A stretch of 64,000 nt of DNA from Acidobacteriota bacterium (GTDB lineage: Bacteria; Acidobacteriota; Terriglobia; Acidiferrales; UBA7541), in the NCBI GenBank assembly GCA_013286165.1, contig JABDGF010000003.1, forward strand, positions 3,526 to 67,525, written 5' to 3'. A model generated the notes under the pieces. It was not told where the DNA came from, made no database searches, and saw only the letters and a list, made by a program, of their open reading frames with translations. Positions 1-7,254 of the stretch are shown piece by piece (positions within the stretch are counted from its first letter, which is position 1; every line of letters starts with the position of its first letter). The position numbers were made by a program, and so were the translations under genes.

Positions 1-72
1 CCGCTCCCCGCCGGAACCGTTCGCGTGTACCAAGCCGACTCGAAAGGCGGCACGCAATTCGTCGGCGAAGAG
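1..72 (+). pseudogene. Fragment of a DUF4139 C-terminal region on the opposite strand
   Basis: Frame 1 of the plus strand begins PLPAGTVRVYQADSKGG and continues to QFVGEE. This matches the conserved C-terminal segment of DUF4139 proteins as I recall it (LPAGTVRVYQxDxxG...GED). The match ends where the minus-strand N-terminal match ends. The two halves of one protein family therefore meet head to head near base 70. This is either a local inversion or a chimeric join. The downstream plus-strand translation does not continue the family. Confidence 0.55.
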
Positions 73-594
73 GAGGAGCGCTTTCGTTTCAACGTAGCGC
101 GTCGTGTTGTTTTCGGATTCGGCGCGGACGAGCGTGACTTCGCGGCCGACGTATTTTTTCAGGAGCTTTTGCGGGTCGAGCAGGTCGTACTCGTAGTTCT
201 GCTCGACGATGCTGAGATTCGTGGGATCGGTGAGCGAGCGGAAGTGCACCGTGACGGGATTGATCGACGCGGACACGCCTTCGAACTGTAGCGGAAACAC
301 GCCGCTGCGCAGCTGGATCTGGCGCACGTCGCGGACGAGCGCGGTGTTCGAGTTGTACACAGTGAGGGAGAGGCTGGTGCGATCTTTGTCGGTGGTCGCG
401 AGGCCTGCGTTCGAGCTGGCGTTTGCGTCGTTCGCGGACGTGTCGGTGCCAGGTGCTTGCGCCGAGCTGTGATGCGGTATCGCTAGAAATGTGGCGACGA
501 GCGCGGCTGCGGTGAAAATTGCTGCACGAGTGCGGCGCGTGCGGTGTGCGGACCGGCTGGGGCGTTGCGTGTTGCGGGATGCTGGACTCTCCAT
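1..594 (-). CDS. DUF4139 domain protein, N-terminal part (runs off or is broken at left edge)
   Basis: This open frame reads from an ATG at 594 to the window edge, 198 codons with no stop, so it is missing from the ORF track. The start is followed by a basic stretch and a hydrophobic segment (AAIFTAAALVATFLAIP), a likely signal peptide. The mature part carries the DUF4139 N-terminal pattern: LTVYNSNTALVRDVRQIQL, SINPVTVHFRSLTDP, then YEYDLLDPQKLLKKYVGREV. Family resemblance stops near base 75 after ETKALLL. The codons below that are not DUF4139-like on this strand, while the opposite strand is (see the next entry). The function of the family is unknown; it is probably exported. It lies downstream of the sigma/anti-sigma pair, same strand, 160 bases away. 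Confidence 0.75.
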   Translation of the reverse strand, partial: MESPASRNTQRPSRSAHRTRRTRAAIFTAAALVATFLAIPHHSSAQAPGTDTSANDANASSNAGLATTDKDRTSLSLTVYNSNTALVRDVRQIQLRSGVFPLQFEGVSASINPVTVHFRSLTDPTNLSIVEQNYEYDLLDPQKLLKKYVGREVTLVRAESENNTTRYVETKALLLFADELRAAFRVGLVHANGSGGER

Positions 595-700
595 GGCTGT
601 TTCCTCCGGAATTCAGGTGCTGTGGTTAGAACGGAGGGGGCGCGGTTTCTTGCAGAGTTTTTGAGGGAATTTTTCGTGGACGGCGAAAGGCGACAAAGGC

Positions 701-725
701 GCACAGGCAAGATTGCCTATGCTAC
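701..725. repeat. REP-like hairpin, family A (ACAGGC...GCCTRT)
   Basis: GCACAGGCAAGATTGCCTAT forms a short dyad and is followed by GCTAC. It lies between the anti-sigma and DUF4139 genes. The same core occurs in about ten places in this window, always between genes. Confidence 0.6.
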
Positions 726-754
726 TTACGGGGAAGGTGTTCTCGAAGGAAACG

Positions 755-1918
755 CTAGTTTTGAGCGGTGGCGGACTTCCAGGTCTGGCCGGCGTCTGCG
801 GTGACGTAGGTGTGGCCGTCGGAGGAGGTGACGGTGGCGGCTCGAGCGCTGGTGGCCTTGATCGCAGTGAGATCGGAACCCGTGGGCGAATTTGTGCCGA
901 GCCAGAGGCGGCCGTCGGTGGTGCGCACTACGGCGCCGTCTGCGCCAACGAGCCAGCAAACTTTTCCGCCGGGCGATGAACCGGCGGCGATGGCGCTATT
1001 CGTCGGAATGAAATCCTGCACGGGCGCGGGCTGGCCGTTTTCGGCGTACTGCACGTGATTGGTGTGAATCGTCCATGTGATTTGCGAGCCGGGCGACGTG
1101 ACGACGATGTCTTTCGCCGGTGCTTGCGCCTTCGGCTTCTTCATCGTCGCGGCGAAACCTGCGGCGGACTTGGCCTGCATCGCGCGGTTCGCACTCATTT
1201 CCTGGCGCGCGTCAGGCGCAACCTGCGGCGTGGCGCTCGGCTGCAACGCAGCGACGGCGCCGTCGCGCGCGTCTTCTGCTTTCTTGCGCTCGGCGGGAGC
1301 GGGCGCTGGTGCAGCAGGCTCAACGACAGCGGCGGACGCAGAGGCGGAAGCGGATAGGTCAACGGCTTGATCTTGCGGAGGAGGTACGGGCTTCGGCGTC
1401 TTCACGGATTTCGGGAGCGGCATCGCCGGAGCATTCCCAGCGAGCATCGGAGGAACGTTTTCCGGTGGCGCAGGCGCGGGGGTAGTCGCTGCGTGCGACA
1501 ACGATTCCGCGGGCGCCGGAGTGGCGACAGCGCGCGACATCGCGAGTTGCGCGTTCTCCGTGCCGGTCGATTTCGACGAGCGCTGGATGAACACGACCGC
1601 AACCACGAGGACCGCTACGCATGCAGCGGCAGTCGCGAGCCACACGCGCATCGAATTCCACCACTGCGAGCCATGTTTCGTCTCGAGCGCCGGAATGGTA
1701 GCGACGCTCGCGCGCGCGACTCCGGCCAGGATCGCGCGGCACGACGCACACGAAGCGAAGTGCTTGTCGTAGTGTTCGGTCTCTTCGGGATCGAGCGAGT
1801 GCTCGTAGTAGGCGGCGAAGACGTCAGCCGACGGACAAGGTTCCGCGCTCGGCATGCCGGCGGCGAGCACCCGGCGAATCGGACCATCGAGCGAAATTTG
1901 ATTTTCTTGCGCGCTCAT
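755..1918 (-). CDS. Zinc-finger anti-sigma factor with C-terminal BNR/Ycf48-like domain
   Basis: The protein has 387 residues. I use the ATG at 1918 (MSAQENQ) rather than the longer ORF start because AGGAG lies 8 bases upstream. The longer start would also overlap the sigma gene end. Residues 30-75 hold a putative zinc-binding zf-HC2 signature (HYDKHFASCASC, an H-x3-H-x3-C-x2-C pattern). A single membrane segment follows near 100-120 (LATAAACVAVLVVAVVFI), then a long Ala/Pro-rich periplasmic linker. The last ~110 residues look like a BNR/Ycf48 blade pair (VRTTDGRLWLGTNS, VTSSDGHTYVTADAGQTW). It starts 55 bases after the sigma gene and probably sequesters that factor at the membrane. The ligand of the outer domain is unknown. 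Confidence 0.82.
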   Translation of the reverse strand: MSAQENQISLDGPIRRVLAAGMPSAEPCPSADVFAAYYEHSLDPEETEHYDKHFASCASCRAILAGVARASVATIPALETKHGSQWWNSMRVWLATAAACVAVLVVAVVFIQRSSKSTGTENAQLAMSRAVATPAPAESLSHAATTPAPAPPENVPPMLAGNAPAMPLPKSVKTPKPVPPPQDQAVDLSASASASAAVVEPAAPAPAPAERKKAEDARDGAVAALQPSATPQVAPDARQEMSANRAMQAKSAAGFAATMKKPKAQAPAKDIVVTSPGSQITWTIHTNHVQYAENGQPAPVQDFIPTNSAIAAGSSPGGKVCWLVGADGAVVRTTDGRLWLGTNSPTGSDLTAIKATSARAATVTSSDGHTYVTADAGQTWKSATAQN

Positions 1919-1973
1919 TCGAGCGATCTCCTGCTTAGTACGCGCGACCTCGAAAAACTTGCACGCCGAGCCG

Positions 1974-2888
1974 TCATGGCGCTTTGCCCGCAAGCACGCC
2001 CGTCAGATCAAACGGCCACTCGTCGCGCGCATATTCGTAACACAGGCTGCGCTGCGCCTCGTCGAGATTCTTTTCGGCGCGCAGCACAAAATCCACCTGA
2101 TCGCGGATTTCGCGGCGAGTCCGCTCAATTTTGCGCGAAACCGTGGCTTCATGCTCGCCCTGAATTTTGCCGATCTGCGCGAGTGTCAACTCGTCCACGT
2201 AATAGTACGCGAGGCGCAGGCGATCGCGGCCCGGAAGCGCGGCGAGCACGCCTGCGATCACAGACTGCAACAGCGCGAGGTAACGGTCGCGGTCGGGTTC
2301 GTGACCGGCGTGCGCGCCAGTGGGTTCCGATGGTAATTCGATGCGCGCTCGACTGTCCCCGGCGTCGCCTGCGTGCGGCTCGTCGAGCGAATAGAGCTTG
2401 CGCGTGCGGCGGATTTCATCCACGTGCTTGCGCGAAAGCACGGCGTGCAGCCAGGTGGAAAGTTTGCTGCGGCCGAGAAAATATTCGAATGGCGATTTGC
2501 GCTCGCCGGATTGCGTGCCGCGCATACCACCGTAAAGATCCGCGTACATCGAATCGGCCAGTTCGCGTCCAGCCGCGTCTCCGGCGATGGCGCGCGCGGC
2601 GCGAACCATTTCCTGGCGGTACTGATTGACGAAAAAATCCCAGGCGGCGGAATTTCCGGCGGCGCAAGCGGTGGCGAGTGCGAGGTCTCTCACATGCAAT
2701 GAAGTGGCGAAAGTTTCCACGGTACGCGCGTCGGGCGAAACGCCGGAGAAGCGTTGCGCGGCGCTGCGTTCGACGAGCGATTGGAATTGCGCGGCGGTAA
2801 CGGACCAGGCGGCGGGCACGTCGGCCTTGTGCAGAAGGCGTTCGGCGAGCGCGAGCGGGATGAGATGAGTGGCCGGGCTGGACGGCAT
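1974..2888 (-). CDS. RNA polymerase sigma factor, sigma-70/ECF-like
   Basis: The protein has 304 residues from the ATG at 2888 (MPSSPATH), preceded by AAGGAG; the track ORF is longer but its extra N-terminus is Pro/Ser-rich noise. A region-2-like helix set (AWDFFVNQYRQEMVRAARA, then FLGRSKLSTWLHAVLSRKHV) precedes a linker of about 50 residues. A region-4 helix-turn-helix follows (LPGRDRLRLAYYYVDELTL, then EATVSRKIERTRREI). It has an unusually long N-terminus for an ECF factor. The anti-sigma gene follows directly, so the two are probably co-transcribed and the factor is held inactive until a signal arrives from outside the cytoplasm. Confidence 0.85.
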   Translation of the reverse strand: MPSSPATHLIPLALAERLLHKADVPAAWSVTAAQFQSLVERSAAQRFSGVSPDARTVETFATSLHVRDLALATACAAGNSAAWDFFVNQYRQEMVRAARAIAGDAAGRELADSMYADLYGGMRGTQSGERKSPFEYFLGRSKLSTWLHAVLSRKHVDEIRRTRKLYSLDEPHAGDAGDSRARIELPSEPTGAHAGHEPDRDRYLALLQSVIAGVLAALPGRDRLRLAYYYVDELTLAQIGKIQGEHEATVSRKIERTRREIRDQVDFVLRAEKNLDEAQRSLCYEYARDEWPFDLTGVLAGKAP

Positions 2889-3052
2889 CAGCGGGCGCGT
2901 CTCCTTCTGGGCGGAAATGATACCTGAAGGGCGACCGGAATGGCTGATGCTCAGGCGGACGTTCAGTGCTGGGTTGGTTTCACATCGCGGACATCCTGCG
3001 GCGGCGCGCGGGATTCCAAGTACACTCAGGTTGTGGGGCGGTGGAGCGTGCG

Positions 3053-4561
3053 ATGCGCGTGCTGAGAGTGGTGGCGGTATTGGTGGCGATGGCGGCGGCT
3101 GTGCCGGCGATGGCGGATGATTCGTCGCGTCCGGCGTGCGCGTCTGCGAAGGTGTGCCCGTGCCGGCCGATGCATGCGGCGGCGGCTTCGAGTGCCGCCG
3201 AGGCGCAACGGGCGCCTGCGGAACGGAATACTGCGCCGACCGTTTCGGTTTCGCCAGGCAGCGATGCGAGCTCGCAGTCGAACTCAAGCATTAGTGCGGG
3301 TATGGGAGCGATGCCGGGAATGTCGATGGGTGCGATGGGAATGGGCGCTCCCTCCACATTTATTAGTGCGATCGTGAATCACGCGTCGGCGGGAACGTCG
3401 GCTGAGCCGCTATCGACGCCGCACGAGATGCTGATGACACACAAAGGCGCGTGGATGCTGATGCTGCATGGCGAGGCGTTTGTTGCGTCGCAGCAGCAGT
3501 CTGGACCGCGCGGCGCGGACAAAGTTTTCAGCACGAGCTGGTTCATGCCGATGGCGCAGCGCGATCTGGGGCCGGGCACGCTCACGCTGCGCGGAATGTT
3601 CAGCCTAGAACCCGCGACGATCAGCGAACGGCAGTATCCGGAACTTTTTCAAGTGGGCGAGACGGCGTACGGAAAGCCAATCGTCGATGGGCAGCACCCG
3701 CATAATTTTTTCATGGAGCTGGCGGCGATCTACGACTGGAAGATCGGCTCGAACTCGCTCGTATCGTTTTACGCGGCGCCGGTGGGCGATCCCGCGATGG
3801 GACCGGAAGCGTTTCCGCATCGCGTGTCTGCAAGTGAAGACACGCTCGCGCCGCTGGGCCACCACCTGCAGGATTCGACGCACATTTCGTATGATGTGAT
3901 GACGCTGGGCTACACGTACAAGATCGCGCGCGTGGAGTTTTCGGGATTTCACGGCGGCGAGCCGGGAGAGAACCGCTGGATCATTTCGACGGGCGATGTG
4001 GATTCGTGGTCGGCGCGGCTCACGGTGAACCCGGGGGCGAATTGGAGCGCGCAGTATTCGATTGGACGGCTGCACGCGCCGGAAGCGCTGGAGCCTGGGG
4101 AAGATCAGCTGCGCATGACGACGTCGGTGACTTACAACCGGGCGATCGCGCGCGGCGGCGATGCTTCGTGGGGAAATTCGGCGACGACGCTGATCTGGGG
4201 GCGCAACCTGATGCTGCCGGGCGGCGCGGTGTACAACAGCTACCTCGCCGAATCGACGCTGAAATTTCTGCGGCACAACTATGCGTGGACGCGGATTGAG
4301 AATGTGGACCGGTCGAATGAGTTGCTGATCGGCGAAAATCCGCTCCCGCCGGGGTACGAAGAGAAATTTCTGGCGCGAATTCAGGCGTACTCATTTGGGT
4401 ACGACCGCGAGTTCCCTTTCATACCGCATTTTTCTAGTGCGCTGGGCGCGCAGGTGACTCTCTACGGCAAGCCGGCGTTCCTTGATTCGCTGTATGGCGA
4501 GCATCCGCTGGGCGTGTTGGTGTTTGTGCGTTTCCGGCCTACGCCTTCGGCCACAAAATAA
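3053..4561 (+). CDS. Outer-membrane beta-barrel-like protein with Cys-rich and Met-rich N-terminus (copper-associated?)
   Basis: The protein has 502 residues. I chose ATG 3053 because it gives a clear signal peptide (MRVLRVVAVLVAMAAAVPAMA) and GGTGGAG lies upstream. The mature N-terminus has a CASAKVCPC cluster. A Met/Gly-rich stretch follows around residues 80-100 (GMGAMPGMSMGAMGMG), a composition known from copper-handling proteins. The rest is rich in alternating aromatic/polar strands with a conserved-looking HPHNFFMELAAIYDW block and ends with a terminal strand rather than an enzyme fold. I recall similar proteins beside copper-efflux genes, but no such gene is next to it here. It is divergent from the sigma/anti-sigma pair. 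Copper handling is inferred. Confidence 0.6.
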   Translation: MRVLRVVAVLVAMAAAVPAMADDSSRPACASAKVCPCRPMHAAAASSAAEAQRAPAERNTAPTVSVSPGSDASSQSNSSISAGMGAMPGMSMGAMGMGAPSTFISAIVNHASAGTSAEPLSTPHEMLMTHKGAWMLMLHGEAFVASQQQSGPRGADKVFSTSWFMPMAQRDLGPGTLTLRGMFSLEPATISERQYPELFQVGETAYGKPIVDGQHPHNFFMELAAIYDWKIGSNSLVSFYAAPVGDPAMGPEAFPHRVSASEDTLAPLGHHLQDSTHISYDVMTLGYTYKIARVEFSGFHGGEPGENRWIISTGDVDSWSARLTVNPGANWSAQYSIGRLHAPEALEPGEDQLRMTTSVTYNRAIARGGDASWGNSATTLIWGRNLMLPGGAVYNSYLAESTLKFLRHNYAWTRIENVDRSNELLIGENPLPPGYEEKFLARIQAYSFGYDREFPFIPHFSSALGAQVTLYGKPAFLDSLYGEHPLGVLVFVRFRPTPSATK

Positions 4562-4690
4562 GCTTCGCGGTTTGATCTAAATTCCTTCTAAATCGTGGTT
4601 ATGGGCGCAGACTGGACGCGGATTACTGCGTCTAAATCGGCAATTGGGAGTTCGTGTGCTAACTTTCACTTTCAGGCGGGGAGGTTGTCC

Positions 4691-5305
4691 ATGCTCGGAG
4701 CGAGTGCGGTATGGGCGGTAATTCTGCTAGTTGCAGGGGGCGTTGGCGCTGGCGCGTCGTCGCCAGCCGCGAGCGGAGGAATTTTGAACAGTGCGACGGT
4801 GGTCGATGCGGCAGCGGCGGCGCCGGTGGCCGAGAAACCCGCGGGAAATTCTGGTGACGCTGCGAAGCCGTGCAGCGCGCAGGAATACCGGCAGCTGGAT
4901 TTTTGGGTGGGCGAGTGGCGCGTTTTTGAAGCGAGTGACAATTCGCCGGTAGGCTCGAGCAAAATTGAAATCGTGATGGATTCGTGCGGGATTAAGGAGA
5001 GCTTCGACGCTCCTTCTGGTGGCAATGCGGGCGCGGACTACATTGGCACAAGCTTCAGCAGCTACGATCGCAAGGACGGGAAATGGCACCAGATGTATAT
5101 CGACAACACGGGATCGGTGGGACTTTACACCGGAGGGCTCGACGGTGCGGACATGGCGATGACTTGCCCCGCGAAGGGAGGCGCGACTCAGAAAATGATT
5201 TATCGGCGGCAGGCCGACGGGTCGGTGCGGCAGATTGGGACGCTTTCAACCGACGGCGGGAAAACGTGGCAGGCTGGGTACGACTACGTTTACCGAAGAA
5301 AATAG
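4691..5305 (+). CDS. Secreted DUF1579-like protein
   Basis: The protein has 204 residues. ATG 4691 is preceded by GGGGAGG at 6 bases and begins a signal peptide (MLGASAVWAVILLVAGGVGA), so the longer ORF start is rejected. After an Ala-rich linker comes one small domain opening with EYRQLDFWVGEWRVF, the typical LDFxxGxW entry of the DUF1579/lipocalin-like group. It continues with short strands and ends in GYDYVYRRK. Proteins of this type bind small ligands or have no known role. No catalytic residues can be named. It stands 130 bases behind the outer-membrane protein and may share its transcript. Confidence 0.6.
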   Translation: MLGASAVWAVILLVAGGVGAGASSPAASGGILNSATVVDAAAAAPVAEKPAGNSGDAAKPCSAQEYRQLDFWVGEWRVFEASDNSPVGSSKIEIVMDSCGIKESFDAPSGGNAGADYIGTSFSSYDRKDGKWHQMYIDNTGSVGLYTGGLDGADMAMTCPAKGGATQKMIYRRQADGSVRQIGTLSTDGGKTWQAGYDYVYRRK

Positions 5306-5424
5306 CGCCGCTGGTCGGAGCTGGTCGGAATCTTGGCGATCCACTGCCTCTCGTGGAGCCGTTTGATTTAGCGTTGTTGCGACGTTGCAGGCAACGCGAA
5401 CTAGAAGCGGCGCGCGAAAGCTGA

Positions 5425-5433
5425 TGCTATACT
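5425..5433 (+). promoter_or_regulatory. Extended -10 promoter element for tRNA-Ser
   Basis: TGCTATACT combines the TG extension with a near-consensus -10 hexamer (TATACT), about 45 bases before the tRNA. No good -35 is visible, as expected for an extended -10 promoter. Confidence 0.45.
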
Positions 5434-5477
5434 CGTTGGGCAGGCCGTCCGCTTTCCTTCGACATTCGAATTCCCGC

Positions 5478-5570
5478 GGAGAGGTGCTGGAGTGGCCGAA
5501 CAGGGCTGCCTGCTAAGCAGTTATCCGGTCAAAAGCCGGATCGGGGGTTCGAATCCCCCCCTCTCCGCCA
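5478..5570 (+). tRNA. serX: tRNA-Ser(GCU)
   Basis: The 93-base gene includes an encoded CCA. The acceptor arms GGAGAGG and CCTCTCC pair, followed by discriminator G and CCA. The anticodon loop is CTGCTAAGC, giving anticodon GCU (serine AGC/AGU). The long variable arm (CCGGTCAAAAGCCGG) is the class II hallmark of serine tRNAs. The T arm reads GGGGGTTCGAATCCCCC. The gene symbol is a convention only; the isoacceptor assignment is the secure part. Confidence 0.96.
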
Positions 5571-5672
5571 CCCGGGAAATACCCCGCCGCTTTCAATTTC
5601 TCCCTCGATCGACTCTCACAGTTCTACTTCCGAGTGGACTCTGCAGTCGAAGGAAAGTATTCAGCCGTACTT

Positions 5673-5686
5673 GATACTAAAGTATC
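5673..5686. promoter_or_regulatory. Candidate operator palindrome upstream of the glycerol cluster
   Basis: GATACTAAAGTATC is a perfect 6+6 dyad with a 2-base centre. Flanks TAC and GTA add imperfect symmetry. It lies about 125 bases before the porin start. No regulator gene is adjacent, so what binds it is unknown. Confidence 0.35.
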
Positions 5687-5810
5687 GGTAACTCCCGACG
5701 TGACGGCTGCATCCTACCGGTGCACAGCGGAGAACGAAGTGGTATGCTCCGCGGCGCGTTGCCGTGGCAGTGCGGCGTGAGCCACGGACGCAGATCGACA
5801 GGATCGCGAA

Positions 5811-7214
5811 ATGCAAACCACGCAAGAGCGTGGCGGGAATGCCCAACGCCCGCGGCGCAGGCGATGGAAGTTGCACTTGGGCTGGCTCAGCGTAGTTGTA
5901 GTTTTTTTCTTCGCACGTCCCTACCCGGCATTTTCGCAGAGCACTACTCCTCCCACTGAACCGACACCGGCGGCGACTCAACAGTCGCAGCAGGCGCCGC
6001 AGCAGCCACAACAGCAGCCCGCGCCACAATTGCAGCCGCGACAATATTTATTTGGCGATTGGGACGGCGAGCGAACCGCGCTCGCGGACAAGGGCGTCAC
6101 GTTTGATTTTTTCTACGTGGCGGACCTGCAGGCGAATCCGACGGGCGGATTGCAGCAGACCTACGCGGGTTGGGGCCGCATCCGCGGAACGATGGACGTG
6201 GACTTCGGCAAGTTGAAGGGGTGGCACGGGCTTTCGTTTCACGTGACGGGCTTGTGGCAGTTCGGCGGAAATCTTGGCGAGAGAATTGGCGTGCTGGCGA
6301 ATCCGAGCGGCCTGGTGAGCGCGCACACGACGCGACTTGATTCGTTCTGGCTGCAGGAAGCGCTTTTTCACGATCATCTTTTTCTGATGGCCGGGCAGAT
6401 GGCGGGCCTCGATTTTTACGGCAACCAACTGTATGGCGGATCGTATTTGATCGAGCCGATCGATTACGCGTACGGAAATCTTTTTTCCACCACGTACGAG
6501 TCTTTTAATCCCGCAGGCACGCCTGCTGTGCAGGCGAAAGTGGTGATTTGGAAGACGCTGTACGTGCAGGCTGCGGTGCTTTCTGGAAACCGCAACCCGT
6601 ACGAGCAGGATCCAAACGGTTTCCATTTCAAAATTGCCGACTCGCCGGTTTTCGCGTTTGAGACCGGCTTCACGCGGCACAACGAATATTTGAACGGGCA
6701 GACGGGCGATTTCGACAAGAAGCTGTACCCGGCGTATTACAAATTCGGCGCTACGTACAACGGTGGAAAATTTACAGACGCGAACGGTTTCGTGAGTCGC
6801 GGAAATTATTTGGTGTACGGCAGCGTGAACCAGGCGCTTTATCGCGTGCAGGCCGGCAGCAGCCGCGGGATTGATGCGATGGCGGGATTCGATTGGAGCC
6901 CGAACAATTTGAACGTCGAGAATAGCCAGGTCACCCTCGGCGCGCGCTACAACGGTCCGATTCCCGCGCGGCCGCAGGACGCGGCGTCACTCGGTTTCGT
7001 GTACACGCACATCGGCGATCCGTTTCAAACGATAGGCATCCCGCCCGGCGCGCCGGCGCTCGGCACCGAAAAAGCGATCGAGCTGAACTACGCGGCGAAC
7101 ATTCGTCCGTATTTTTTGGTGCAGCCGGTTTTTCAGTATTACGTCGATCCGGGGGCGAACTCGCGCGTCGCGAACGCGGCGGTTTTTGGTTTCCGCACGA
7201 AGGTCACTTTCTAA
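5811..7214 (+). CDS. OprB-family carbohydrate-selective porin
   Basis: The 467-residue protein has a long basic N-terminus, a hydrophobic export segment (LGWLSVVVVFFFARPYPAFS), a Gln/Pro-rich linker and then an OprB barrel. The barrel opens with YLFGDWDGERTALADKGV, contains the family pattern LWQFGGNLGERIG and AGQMAGLDFYGNQL, and ends VFGFRTKVTF with a C-terminal Phe as expected for an outer-membrane barrel. It should let small polyols or sugars cross the outer membrane. The gene is 40 bases before glpD, so glycerol is the likely cargo (inference from context). The start is the track ATG; no strong ribosome site decides it. Confidence 0.85.
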   Translation: MQTTQERGGNAQRPRRRRWKLHLGWLSVVVVFFFARPYPAFSQSTTPPTEPTPAATQQSQQAPQQPQQQPAPQLQPRQYLFGDWDGERTALADKGVTFDFFYVADLQANPTGGLQQTYAGWGRIRGTMDVDFGKLKGWHGLSFHVTGLWQFGGNLGERIGVLANPSGLVSAHTTRLDSFWLQEALFHDHLFLMAGQMAGLDFYGNQLYGGSYLIEPIDYAYGNLFSTTYESFNPAGTPAVQAKVVIWKTLYVQAAVLSGNRNPYEQDPNGFHFKIADSPVFAFETGFTRHNEYLNGQTGDFDKKLYPAYYKFGATYNGGKFTDANGFVSRGNYLVYGSVNQALYRVQAGSSRGIDAMAGFDWSPNNLNVENSQVTLGARYNGPIPARPQDAASLGFVYTHIGDPFQTIGIPPGAPALGTEKAIELNYAANIRPYFLVQPVFQYYVDPGANSRVANAAVFGFRTKVTF

Positions 7215-7254
7215 TTCGGCGTTGGCGTAGCGTCAGCAATTCTTGGGGGCGTTT

